From assembly GCF_020085105.1 (NCBI RefSeq), contig NC_058045.1:9875833-9939832 (forward strand): a stretch of 64,000 bases of DNA, read 5' to 3'. The notes beneath the pieces were generated by a model that was not told the origin of the DNA, ran no database searches, and was given only the letters and a program-made list of their open reading frames with translations. Positions 1-26,876 of this stretch are shown in pieces. Position 1 is the stretch's first letter. Every line of letters starts with the position of its first letter. Made by a program: the position numbers and the translations under genes. Source of the DNA: Siniperca chuatsi (Eukaryota; Chordata; Actinopteri; Centrarchiformes; Sinipercidae).

Positions 1-108
1 GTTGTGACGGGCAGGGGAGAAAGTCGTTGGTAACCTGGAAAGTACAGTGACACAACAGGAGATAAACAAATATATTGACAAGATAAGTTAAAACAACAAT
101 GCATAAAC

Positions 109-9979
<9,871 letters not shown>

Positions 9980-10071
9980 CACCACCAGCCTTTGACCTTT
10001 CACTCCTCGTGACTGATTCATAGTTCAGTGGCCTATGGCTGTATCTTATATATAAATATGTAAACACCTTT

Positions 10072-10077
10072 AATAAA
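10072..10077 (+). terminator. Poly(A) signal of myo5c
   Basis: AATAAA 93 bases after the myo5c stop. It implies a very short 3' UTR. Confidence 0.7.
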
Positions 10078-10221
10078 CAATGTACACCATATTTAAAATC
10101 AGGGCTGTGGCCAGGAGTTTTGAAATACAGAGGTTATGTCCTCCCAACGCACCACCTCCAAAAGGGAAGCCTTGTTTTGATTTTCAGATTTTATTTCTTA
10201 AAATATTTATGTTAATTTTAT

Positions 10222-10353
10222 TAGAGCTGCAACCAATAGTCAATTAACTGATTAGTCCATCCACAGAAAATTCAGCTTCTCAAATGTGAGGATTTGCTGC
10301 TTTTCTCTGTTTTATATTATTGTAAAATGAATTTCACTGGGCTTCGGGCTGCT
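10222..10353 (-). repeat. Fragment of an abundant teleost DNA-transposon-like repeat
   Basis: Starts with an 'agagctgcaac' end followed by ATTAAC/GATTAG-rich sequence and the 'ttctcaaatgtgaggatttg' core that I recognise from a very common teleost interspersed repeat, probably a hAT-type non-autonomous element. Copies in the opposite orientation occur at about 35105-35335 and 46434-46805. The family name is not certain. Confidence 0.5.
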
Positions 10354-10354
10354 T

Positions 10355-10533
10355 AAAAGTAGTCAGATTTAAATATAGTCTGTCTAAAAATACTGAAATA
10401 TGAGCCAATTAAATACCCACCATGTGTATTTTATTTTAACTGTTGAATGTCAACTTCCACCAAGTTGCTAAAACTCCCAGAAAAAAAGACACTAAGGATA
10501 TGACCTCAGTGAACTCAGTAGCTATGGCCCTGT
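10355..10533. repeat. Unnamed dispersed repeat, copy 1
   Basis: Shares a series of blocks, in the same order and orientation, with 37708-37875: 'aaaagt', 'tttaaatata', 'ccaccaagt', 'cccagaaaaaa', then 'atgacctcagtg' and 'agctatggccctg'. I do not recognise the family. Confidence 0.5.
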
Positions 10534-10888
10534 TAAAATGTGAAAGTGAAAGTGGAGTCAATAAAACTCAACAGTATTTTGAATCATTCACATTCAAAAC
10601 AGAGGATTATATACAATTTTAATATATTTCTTGTAACCACTATTTAATATGAAACTATGTTTTCTTCATAATTGATTCTATTTAAATAAATCTGTTAAAC
10701 TGCTAGCGTGCCATATTTATCTGCTGTATTTTTGCATTACAGACAAACAGTATTGTGTTTTCCATGTCGGTGGTATTTCAATGCATTATTTAGCGGTAGA
10801 GTGGTGAGGCCGTGTGCGGCTGAGGATGCAGCACCAGGATGCAGGATCCTCCTCCTCCTCTGAAAACTGGAGGAGCATCTTCTCCCTC

Positions 10889-10896
10889 TGACGTCA
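10889..10896. promoter_or_regulatory. Consensus cAMP response element upstream of gnb5
   Basis: Perfect palindrome TGACGTCA about 100 bases upstream of the gnb5 start codon, in GC-richer sequence that looks like the promoter or 5' UTR. It fits CREB/ATF binding. Function is inferred from the motif and its position only. Confidence 0.5.
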
Positions 10897-10993
10897 TGAC
10901 AGCAGCATCAGCTGTTAGCTCTGCTTTAAGCCTTTTCGCTGCCGATCGCTGCCTGCACAAAGGAAATATATGAGATCCCCTCTAATCCCTGAA

Positions 10994-16208
<5,215 letters not shown>

Positions 16209-17346
16209 GGATAAAGACACAGAGGATTAAAGGGTAGACAGACTTACTGAAGACACACCAATGTTTCTGTTTGCTAGAGTACAATCACAGAGATAGAGAC
16301 TCAGTTTTGTTTGTACATAGGGCATATCAATAGCACTGTATATACTCCAGTCTCATGGCCAGGGTAGATTTCCATATTTCAGAGCGTAATTAAATCAAAC
16401 AGCACGCTTGTATTACGGTATAATTGAAAGAAAATTGCACAGAAGTACTTATGGTTACAACTTAACTTGTAAAATGTATATTGCAGAAAATAACATTGGT
16501 AGTGACTAGCATCAGTCTAGGATAGAAGTGACACGATAAAGTGATGTATTGTATGTGCCCACATAAAGGACATTACTTGTTAATTAATTTGGGTTTTTTT
16601 GCACAAAAAAATGGTAGAAAGCACTCTGTGGAAGAAAATGGGATACAAGGAAACAAAATACAAATGCAGGAGAAGCAGTACAGTTTATATTAAGACCTCA
16701 GCTTCACTTGGCAAGACTTATTCATGCCACAGACTGAGAAAAGCGAGAAGGGAGGATGGGCATTTGTGGATTCTCTGTAAATGAAAAATGTTAGAATATG
16801 GATGAATAGATTGGCTTGTAGAAATGAATCAATATTAGTTAGTCTGAAGCCAATGAAGGAGTACTAGCATAAAATATTATGAACAAAAGTACAATTTGTA
16901 GTTGATTAAACATGGAAATAGACAGTAAATTAATGTATTATTAATTAAACACCATGTGCACCCAACAAAACTTCTCCATTCTTGACAGCAACTCACCTGC
17001 CAATATTATTCTAATGTAAAGAAAGCACATTTACAGGTAAACCCAAAATACATCATGTTGATTTTCCATCCCTATGATTTTAAAATATGGTCTCATTTCT
17101 GTTTGTTTCCAGCGATGGAAGCCACTTCCTGCTCTTTATGCACATTCAGTCACTGCCAACACCCTGAACCTGTGGTTCCCCCCTAGATATCTAAGTACTA
17201 ATATATAAAAAAATGGTTAAATTCTTCGAATGTACTCCTTTTCATGCAGTTGTCCAATAGCTGTAATTTCATATTTATTGTAATTATTTTATTGTAGTTT
17301 AGTGTACAGTTATACAAGGGACTGTTTATCAAACTATTGCAAACAT

Positions 17347-17352
17347 AATAAA
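17347..17352 (+). terminator. Probable gnb5 poly(A) signal
   Basis: AATAAA about 1.1 kb after the gnb5 stop, before the ap4e1 promoter motif. Confidence 0.5.
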
Positions 17353-17499
17353 TTGAGTTTTGAATATCATTACTTTCTCATTATTGTTCTTTACCTTATT
17401 TGATTGTTTTACACTTTTTTTTTGTCAACCTACTGAGCTATTCAGACCTGGCAGCTACTGTATTTGTTTAAAGTTACTAATAAAGTTTCCCAAATACAA

Positions 17500-17508
17500 G
17501 CGGAAGTG
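17500..17508 (+). promoter_or_regulatory. ETS/GABP-type site in the ap4e1 promoter
   Basis: GCGGAAGTG followed directly by 'acatcatc', about 205 bases upstream of the ap4e1 start codon. CGGAAGTG is the usual ETS/GABP core of TATA-less housekeeping promoters. The role is inferred. Confidence 0.45.
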
Positions 17509-17712
17509 ACATCATCAACAAGCCAGTCTGCTGAATCAAAACAATAGCCGACTGCCAAGCTAGCATTTCACCTCTTGTGATCTTTTTAAATGTTTAACAA
17601 GTAGCTTTCACTGACTCGGTGTAAGAAACTCTTACTGGGATGGATAAATGATTTAATAAGTATATTTTGAAAGAAAAAAGCCAGCTACCAAGCCCTGTTT
17701 TTCGCTGCCAAA

Positions 17713-20700
17713 ATGAGCGATGTTGTGGAGAAGACCCTGACAGCTCTGCCGAGCCTCCTATCTTTAGATTCTCAGCCTGGATCTGCAAAACTGTCCTCCA
17801 CCTCAAAACTAGGAAACCTAATCAGAGGGATCACTGAACTAACGTCCAAACATGTGAGTATGTCCTTAAAAACTGGAGCTTAGGTGAAATAGGATGAGTC
17901 AGTTGTTGATATGGTCTAACGTTAGCTTGCTAAGCTGCCTATGCTAACTCTGAAAAGGTGTGTTCATATGTTTTAACCCTCTTGCTATATGCTAAGTATT
18001 CAGTACAGTACTGTGCTTAGTTTTAGACTGATTTTACATACACCCTCTCGTTTATTTTACGTTATTATCATGTCGTAATACAGGTGAAATCAGAGCTGAG
18101 ACTGTTTTAAAAACTTGTCCTTGTTGGTGCGTTCATGAGCTTGTGATAACTTCAGACAGTCGAGATGTTAGTCAGCTGACATACGTTTTGCATTCACAAA
18201 CTGTGTTGCAGGGAAGTGAAACCTGGAAAACAAACATGGACTTTGTGAAAGATTGTTGCTGCTGTTCTTCAGCCAATTCTCAAGCCTTTAATGTTGTAAT
18301 ATTTCACAAACACATGAATGCACCAATCAGAAATGGTTTACAGCAAAAGAAATACATTTAGATATCCACAGTCCTATGAGGATTGTTAAGTAGCAGCCAC
18401 CGGTTAACATTTGATTTAAAGGTAGGAGGGTGGGAGGGCACAGTGTAAAGAAAAGGATCCTTATCCATTATAGTCTTAAATGTATAAAGGTGTAAATTTG
18501 CTTCACTGGCTCTGGTATTATGACTATAAACGTCTCTCACCGTCTGGAAATAAGTATGTAAAAGCATTTCTCTGTAAGATCTTGATATGTAGTTCATGGG
18601 TCTTTTAACATGATCAATGGCAGCAAACCCAACATGGTAGTGCCAACGTTGGCAGGCATTTTCTCAGTATTTGATCTTATTATCCTAAAATGTGTTTCCC
18701 CTGTTCAGGAGGAAGAAAAACTTATTCAACGTGAACTAGCAGCTATCAGAGAACAGATGTCCTCCCCGAACACCTCCATGGTATGATTCTCCTGATTTTC
18801 CAGTTTGGTCCTGCATAAGAAACCAGATTATTCAAATAGATTGAGTGATGACTGAAATAATTGATGTGTTTTATTTCTTCCTTGTGTCATAATCTGATTC
18901 AGAGGCAGATGAAGGAGCTCATGGTGAGAGCGATCTACTGTGAAATGCTCGGTTATGAGGCTTCATTCAGCTACATTCATGCTATCAAACTGGCTCAACA
19001 AGGCACTGCTTTGGAGAAAAGAGTCGGTATGTTCTTTTGTAATTAGTTAAAAAGCTTACTCATTCCTCAGCATCCTTACCCAATGGTTCTGCAATACTCA
19101 CTTAGTCTCATGATCAACACAAGGTGCATGATTAGAAGCTTTTTGAGTTTTTAACATAGTGATTTTTTGAGAACCTTCTTCATTTGTCATCACCACAACT
19201 TTATTAACCTGAACTATGAAACAACTGCACTGCGTCTTCCAAAACTGCTTTTGCCAAAAAATGATTTTGTGTGTGCTTTGCAGGTTACCTCGCCGTGTCT
19301 TTGTTTCTGAACGAAAGTCATGAGCTGCTTCTTCTTCTTGTGAACACTGTATTAAAGGTGGGTGTTAAGTTTTTACAGCATTTGTCATCTGGTGTCTGAA
19401 TAAGGAATGTTGATGTAGTTTGTGTTTTCAGGATCTTCAGAGCACAAACCTTATTGAAGTGTGCATGGCGCTAACTGTTGTCAGCCAGATGTTCCCCAAA
19501 GATATGATTCCTGCAATTCTTCCTCTGGTCGAGGAGAAACTTAATAACGCAAAGTAAGAAATGCTCTTTGCCTTTCCAGTCCGATTAGTTACTTATATGG
19601 GCGTTCAAGTGTATTTATTCATATGATAAACTGGAGCCTGAAAAATCTGCTTGAATATTATGATTTGTAAGAGTTTCTCCTAACATATTTGTAGAGAAAT
19701 CATTCGACGAAAAGCAGTCCTGGCACTATATAAATTCTACCTAATAGCACCGAATCAAGTTCAACACATCCACAACAAGTTTCGCAAAGCTCTGTGTGAC
19801 AAGGATCCTGGTGTCATGACAGCTTCACTACACATCTACTTACAGATGATCCAGGTAATTTGTTTTTCTGGACTCCACATTTATTTAAGAGGTTACGACT
19901 TCACCACAACATTAACTTAGTTTATTGAGAAAACATTATACAGACATCTTGGTTTGGTTTACTGTGGTGTAATCCAGTCATGTCACATATTTTTCTTTTG
20001 TTACAGGAGAATCCAGAAGGTTATAAGGACCTGACAGCAAGTTTTGTCACCATACTGAAGCAAGTGGTGGGGGGAAAACTGCCCATGGATTTTAACTATC
20101 ATAGTGTTCCTGCTCCATGGCTGCAAATTCAGCTTCTCAGAATACTATCCTTACTTGGGAAAAATGATCACAGGTAATTATTTTGTCCCCTGATAGAACT
20201 GGATTTTTCTGCTATCATGTGGTTGTACTCTGTGCTTCAATCCTTGCAAGTAAATTTTCTAAGTCTGTTCTTTGTTTGACAGTACAAGTGAGATCATGTA
20301 TGAAGTCCTCAACGAGTCTTTACGAAGAGCAGAGATGAATCATAACATCACTTATGGTATGTCAAATTTAAAGTACCGTTTTTTGTAAAGTAGTAGTGGT
20401 AGTTTGAAATAATTTCAGTACTTTCTTCAACCACTTGTTGATATATCTCTTTATTTCCAGCGATATTATACGAATGTGTAAAATGTATTTACACAATTCA
20501 TCCCAAATCTGAACTTTTGGAAAAAGCGGCAAAGTGCATTGGCAATTTTGTTCTGTCGCCGAAGATTAATCTCAAATATCTTGGTAAGATCCAAAGAAAA
20601 CCTTTGATTTAAATAATTTTTTTCATTGACAGTCAAGATTTCACTATAGTAAATTGGCTTATTTGGTGTTACTGTAGGCTTGAAGGCCCTCACCTTCGTT

Positions 20701-23700
20701 GTCCAGCAGGATCCTAAACTGGCCCTGCAGCATCAGATGACCATCATAGAGTGTCTAGATCACCCCGACGTCATCATTAAGCGTGAGGTGAGGCAGATAC
20801 TGGGGTAGTCAGGATTTTGATGTTGTGGAATTGGGGGTTTACAGCATTATGGGGCTTTTCCTGTTTTTTTGTAGACACTGGAGTTGCTCTTTCGGATCAC
20901 TAATGCCCAGAACGTCACAGTCATTGTCGAGAAGATGCTGGAGTTTCTGCGCATCAGTAAAGATGACTATAATACCATTGACCTGGTGGGGAAGGTGGCA
21001 GAACTGGCAGAAAAATATCCTTCCGAGTGTGTTGATCATACTACGAGCAGGAGACAGCGCCAGCGACAGAGTGTTAAATGTACATTCATTTACCTCTGGT
21101 GGACCACTGCACCTGGAAAATTGGAAGACCCTTACAACAATAAACCACAGGCGTGTCATTAAGCTGATTATAAATATTGAAATAAGAGCCAGTCACAAAC
21201 TGCATGTCTACTGGACCTGCTTCACTGATCCAAGAAGAAAATCATACTTAAACCCCCACCCACTATATCTCATATAATTCTGAATGTTTTTCAACCCAGA
21301 CCCAGAATGTTTCTGTTTATTAATTATTGTGTATAGTATAACTTTATTATGGTGGTGAAGTAGTATATTTCTTGAAACTTACTGTACCTCTTAATAAATT
21401 TTGTTTTATAAAATTGGAATTTCACAATCTTGACAAACAAGCCTATTGACAATTAAAAGGGTCACAAACTTCGTTTTCTATGAAGTTGGATGGACTTTAT
21501 TTTGACACAGCTTCTGACACAGATGTAGTTTAGACAAAGTAAAACCTGGTAGACTGCATGTTTTGCAACACTAATTTTATCAGTGGAACATAAAGACATT
21601 TATGACTGTAGACTTATACTGGTCCCTGGTGAACTGCAGCTGAGTCTCAGTTTCTCAATACTAAAGCTACTGGCAAAGTTGTGCTAAATACAACATTTGA
21701 ATTAGTTCTGGGTTGAAAAACAGAAATCATTTAATAACATGCTGTTGTATTTTTATATCTTGTTTGTTCCTATTTATTGTGTTGATTTTTTTCCTATAAA
21801 CTATTATACATATGCACCAGACAATGAATGGTTCATTGAGACCATGAACACAGTGTTTTCAGTGGGTGGAGACATGATGCAGTCTGACATCCCAAACAGT
21901 TTCCTTAAACTACTGTCTGAGGGTGAGATTACCACACACTCAACTTATTCTGTAGTTTTCCTGTGTTGTGATATTCCAGTTCAGTAATTTGATACTGATA
22001 TTTATTAGTAATTTGTCTTTAATGGCCCAGGATTTGACAGTGTGGAGGAAGACAGGAAGTTGAGGCTGTTTGCTGTGGATTCATATGTTTCTCTGCTGCA
22101 AGGAGAGCCTGGCAAACTGCCACAGCGCTTCCTCCAAGTCATCAGCTGGGTGAGTGCTGTTTGCACAATGAGCACTATGAGCAGTTTGTATAATTCTTCT
22201 GTAATAATAATGAGAGCAAGAAGGAATACATGTTCAGGTTAAAGCATACTTTGCCAATTAGTTTACTATAATTTACTATAACTATAAATACTGTAAATTG
22301 CTGGCATAAAAAAGAACAGTAAAATATAAGTGGAGGTGAAAGTACAAATATTGTATTTCAATGAACACTGGTAAGAATAACTACAGGACAATAGAGCAGT
22401 TCAATATCAGTTTAAAAGTGTAAGTGTTTTAAAAGATCATAAAGAATTAGTTGGCCGGAGTTCCTCAGGTACCTCATTCAAATTATAGTTTGAAATCCAG
22501 ACGATAAAAGCACAGTTATGCTGTTGTGTCTCCTGATGGATGATCAGAAGAGAGAAGATCCCAGGCAGCTCACAGGGATTTAAGAGGTCTGCACTGCAGC
22601 AAGATCAAGCTGAGTTTAAAACATGGCCAGTAAAATCCTATTGTCAATTTGATATATATCTGGTATCCTGGTAGCCTAAAAAAGATGGAGACATGTGAGT
22701 GACTTTTTACAGGAATGATGCAAGAATAGAAAGTCACAGTAGTTCAAACTAAATGAGTTGCAAGCATGACATTATATTTTCTAAATCTTTTACAGATTAA
22801 AAACATTTAATGACTTTACCTGTCCTTCAAAATTTAACTTGCAACATACTATGCAGTAAGTGTTACTGCATAGTATGTTGAAATATACTAAAGTTTTACC
22901 TTCTCTGACATGCACAGGTCCTCGGTGAATACTCCTATTTGAGGGAGGAACTTGAAGCGGCCACAGTCCTGAGGCTGCTGGACAAACTGTTGGACATGAA
23001 GAACACCAGCAGCGAAACAAAGAGCTGGGTCCTCATGGCAATGGCCAAGCTCTGTGAGGGCGGGGCAGGCGTTTCTGTGGCTCAGGAAATTTCTGAAGCA
23101 TACAACAGCTCTCTGGACACAGTACTGAGACAGAGGGCTCAGGAGCTGCAGCACCTCAGCCAAGACTCTGAACTACGAGCCAGGGTGCTGCCTCGAGACG
23201 CCGGCCTGGAACCCCTGGAGGTAACATGCAGGGCTGCAGAATTACAATAATGATGTTTAAGTGTACAGTATATTGTCATTGTAATGTTTACAAGCAATGC
23301 TCATAGAAACCTGGTGTATTTAAAACATGGAAACACTTAATTTGTCTTTGAATGTCCGTTTCTTTTCAAACTTTGGTGTAAGATGCCAAAACAATAAAAC
23401 GTAATCCTGTAGTTCCTCCTCTCTGGCAGAGTAAGTGCTCGTTATCTGATGTTTGGGGGAAAAGACCTGCATACACTTGCCCTCTCATGACACACAGTTG
23501 ATTAGATTAATTACAGTATTTATCGAAATAATGGGGATCATCATTTCATCCGTAATCAGCAGCCATTTGTAACATGTCTAGAGTAGTCTGATGGGTTGGG
23601 TTTACCACAGATCTCCATTCAGTATCGCATGTAGTGTCAGTCAAGTAGAGCACAAGAATAATATCCTAAATACAAAAATGTTTCCTCTGGTTGTTCAATT

Positions 23701-26700
23701 TCCTGTGGTAATTTAATTGTCTATTGTACACAAAACAAAGTGTAAAAATTATATACAATATATGATATTTGCAAGTACTCACATATGACATCTTTACTTT
23801 GCAAGTCCTTTTCCAAATGATCTTCTCATCCCCATTAAAGGAGAAGTTTAAACTTGTTGTTGTGGTTTCCAGGTGGATTCCTCTCTGTCATTTCTGGATG
23901 GATTTGTGTCAGAGGCGTTGGCTGCTGGCGCTGCTCCATACAAGCCTCCCCATCAACGGCAGGAGGAATTAGCTCAGGCAAAAGGTAAATCTCATTAAAA
24001 TAGTCAGACTGTGGCAGATTTGGCAATATGTTCACTGCCTTGTTTTGATTTGCTCTGACTGTGTTGTCTGCCTTAGCATTGAGCCTGGAGCCATACAGCC
24101 TGTCCCTGCCCATCAGCATGTCCTCCTGCAGCATCGCCGACAGACAGTCTCCTACACTGTTGTCCATGAGCTCTGGTCTGTCAGGCGATAGCACCGATAT
24201 CTCACACAAAGGAGGGTACGTAGAAACAACGTGCATACTTGTGCTGTCTGAATTAAAATAGCTTACACACAAATGCATGGCTGGTTTAGAACTCATACTT
24301 TTAGATTTTGGTTTCAGCTCTACAACTCTGAAGCTGGACGGTGTGAAGAGGGTGTGGGGGAGGGACGGCTACCTGGCGCAGACGGAACCTGTGGAGGAGG
24401 CTGCCCAAGTTGAGGTTCCCAGTCCCCTCCGGTCACCCAGTCAGCAGGGAGAGGCTCAGAGTTCACACAGCCAGACTCCCACTCCGATACCGACGCCTCA
24501 GCCTGAACAAGAGAAACAGCAGCTGGCCTCTTCGCTGTTTGTCGGCCTGGGTTCCCAAAGCTCTGTGTGTCTGGTGAGCTTTTTAATTCTTCTTTACAGT
24601 ATCTTTATGAGGTACAGCTACACAATATGACGTAAAGCTGTAAGGTGTGATAAATTTGTCTGATATTATAATTCCAAAAACTTTTTCTTTTAACAGATGG
24701 GAAAATCTGAGCCGACACCCCAGCGATTCAGAAGAAAAGCCAAAAGTCCAGGCTCGTCCTCGGGGGCCAGCGAGCTAACATCCAACTCCCTCGCCTCCTC
24801 TCCCAGCACAGTGGATAATTTGCTGTGTAACAACTTCATGGACTCCAACGTCACCTCAGAGCTGGCCCTTTCTCCACCCAAACAGACATCCCAACTCTCT
24901 CTGGGGCTCACTACTGCAAATGGCCCCTGTGATGTAGAGTTAACTGACAGTGACATAAAGGGAAGTAACCCTTCTCTCATTAGGGAAAATGGTGTCGCTG
25001 TCGCTGCTGATCCTGCTCCATGTGAAGACCCAAACAGACCTAAAGACTTGTGTCTCAGTTCTCATCTTCCTGCAGAGCTCTCTGGACTCTCCTACTCAGA
25101 GATCACTCGTCTGTGCTCCAACCAAAGCCTGCATCTCTCAGCCTGTCATGTGCAGAAAGAGGATTCTTTAGCGCTTGTTGTTTTCATATACAACTCCTCC
25201 GACTCTGACATTCAACAGATACTACTAGAGCTTGACTCAGATGAACTTGAGGTACAGTAATTATTGAGCAGAAAATTATTAGTGAGGTCTTATACGCTCC
25301 TTACTACTTTTTCAAATTAAAGGGCGTTTTCTTATAATGTTTATTTCAGGTATGCTGTGCGTGTAGCAGTCCAGTGCAGGAGTTGAGAAGCCAGAGTGTA
25401 GCAGTGTGTCAGTATTCCCTCACTGTGAAGAGGCCCTCAGTCCATGTTGAAGTGGCTGGGATGGTATCTTACCAGTTGCCTGTTGGGACACCTCAGTCAG
25501 TGCAGCTCTCATACAAACTGCCTCTAACCAGCTTCATCAGGTGAAATATTTTCTTCTTTTTTCCAAGTATGGCCGCACAGAGACGATCAGTTGCTTACTG
25601 AAATTTCACGTTTCCTTCAGACCTTTGACTGTGTCCACAGAGGAGTACGGGAGAATGTGGCTGGCCTTCTCTCATGATACAAAGCAGAACCTGACACTGA
25701 TAAGTGATGGCCCAGAACCTCTCACAGCCACTCTGAATGTGCTGAAGAAGAAACTTCAGCTTCATGTCGTGGAAATCATAGGTGAAGAGACATTTACTTC
25801 TAAACAAAAACGTTGCGTTGTTAGACATTTATCAACACAATGTATCATTTGATGCTTGTATGTAACAACCAGCGCTGGCTTAACGTGTTACTTTGTAATG
25901 TGTTCGAGTACTCAGATGTATTTATTGTGGTAACTAGTTAGATAGATAGTCTGTGCAGACACACATCTATACATAGTATTCAGCAAAGTATTTTATTTAA
26001 GGCTCCTGCCAAAGGTGACCCGACTCCAAGTTAGTTTATTTATTAAAAAGTCCACTCACTAGTTTTTTCCAGAGCTTTTAACCCAGCTGATGTAGACCAT
26101 GAGATGCATGGAGGTTTCAGAAAAAAACTATTAAGTGGACCTTATGTTAAGATTATTTTGTCAAAGTTAAAGTTATGCATTAGCTTTTCACTCATGTACA
26201 ATATTATTAGTTACTTTGATGCCACCTTCTAATAAGGCATATTTGCATAGTGTTTCTAAGTTGTGACTAATGGCTTTATTAATGTTAATAAATTGGTTAT
26301 TAATGCTTTACAGATCAGTAATAATCCATTAAAGCTAAAATGCAAGTTATGCTGGAGGACATATACCACATGACAACTCAAAAGTTGTTCTTGTTAATAG
26401 CTTATTGCTGGTCTAAAAGCATTAATAAATGATTTGTTAAACTTTAACAAAGCCATTAGTTCCAAATGATAAACACAAAGTATGTCTTATGTGTTTGTTA
26501 GTTTATTTAACGGGATATTAGAGATAAACATGATTTATCTTACATTGAAGAAGCAATGCAACTGATATAATTTATGTAGGGCATCAAGCTGAAGCAGATA
26601 TGCAGCCCCAGTCACTGGTTAGTCTTTAAAAATCTTGTCAAATCTACCAAATCTGTTAGAGTTGACAGGCACTTTTACACTATTAGTGAGTAACCGTTAT

Positions 26701-26876
26701 TATTTTTCCCCGCAGGTATGGAAGGTATTGTAGCTTGCCGGCTCCTCCAGGATCAGCCATGTCTGATGCACTGTCATGTGAATGCGGGAACGCTGGCTGC
26801 GTGGCTGCGCTCTCCAGTCCCTGACCTGCCCGACTGCCTGATCTACCACTGCCAGAGAGCTTTACAGGAGCACTGA
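17713..26876 (+). CDS. ap4e1: AP-4 adaptor complex subunit epsilon-1, complete, 21 exons
   Basis: Large subunit of the AP-4 coat at the trans-Golgi network, which sorts cargo such as ATG9. Exons: 17713-17853, 18709-18780, 18903-19026, 19284-19357, 19432-19553, 19695-19854, 20007-20173, 20283-20356, 20461-20583, 20678-20787, 20875-21014, 21810-21922, 22031-22149, 22918-23220, 23873-23984, 24077-24215, 24318-24573, 24697-25251, 25350-25540, 25621-25781, 26716-26876. They join in phase to 1138 aa (human 1137 as recalled). The N-terminal trunk (about residues 1-620) is an Armadillo-like adaptin domain with long near-identical runs such as KRVGYLAVSLFL and SVPAPWLQIQLL. A Ser/Pro-rich hinge follows (mainly exons 16-18), then a C-terminal ear. 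Intron 11 is AT-AC with U12-type signals; all others are GT-AG. Confidence 0.95.
21015..21809 (+). other. AT-AC (U12-type) intron of ap4e1
   Basis: The intron starts ATATCCTTCC, matching the U12 AT-AC donor consensus ATATCCTTT at eight of nine positions, and ends TAC. A branch-point-like TTCCTATAA begins at 21791, about 10-12 bases from the acceptor, the short distance expected for minor-spliceosome introns. Joining 21014 to 21810 restores KYAPDNEWF, which matches human KYAPDNAWF. No GT-AG pair gives that sequence. Confidence 0.85.
22842..22880. repeat. Perfect 18-bp inverted repeat (hairpin) before ap4e1 exon 14
   Basis: Arms 22842-22859 and 22863-22880 are exact reverse complements with a 3-base loop. 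The right arm ends 37 bases before exon 14 (22918), between the likely branch point and the upstream intron. Confidence 0.9.
26232..26490. mobile_element. Foldback MITE in ap4e1 intron 20
   Basis: Two arms of about 85-92 bases (26232-26323 and about 26405-26490) align as inverted repeats with roughly 75-80% identity by eye. Both contain 'ctaatggcttt' and 'attaatgctttt'-like blocks, and the loop is about 80 bases. There is no coding capacity. It resembles a teleost foldback element; the target duplication is not clear and the family is unknown to me. Confidence 0.7.

Larger units (their letters stand above)
9980..10993. other. myo5c-gnb5 intergenic segment with repeat fragments
   Basis: Holds the myo5c 3' UTR, a teleost repeat fragment (about 10222-10353), one copy of a second dispersed repeat (about 10355-10533), and then the gnb5 promoter and 5' UTR from about 10800. 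I see no coding potential. Confidence 0.7.
16209..17712. other. gnb5 3' UTR and ap4e1 promoter/5' UTR
   Basis: Most of this stretch is probably gnb5 3' UTR, ending at the AATAAA at 17347-17352. A second 'aataaa' lies at 17479-17484. From about 17490 it becomes the ap4e1 promoter. I see no gene and no recognisable repeat. Confidence 0.65.

Noticed and set aside
20825-21277. 150-codon open frame overlapping ap4e1 exon 11 and intron 11
   Set aside because: It is a shifted frame over a true exon and then intron; no family resemblance.
21015-21821. GT-AG alternative for ap4e1 intron 11 (donor after GAGT at 21026, acceptor CCAG before 21821)
   Set aside because: It stays in frame but gives PSEY instead of the conserved APD, while AT-AC gives the orthologous sequence with strong U12 signals.
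25860-25920. Possible fragment of a hAT-like terminus ('taacgtgttactttgtaatg') in ap4e1 intron 20
   Set aside because: Too short and too diverged to call as a feature.
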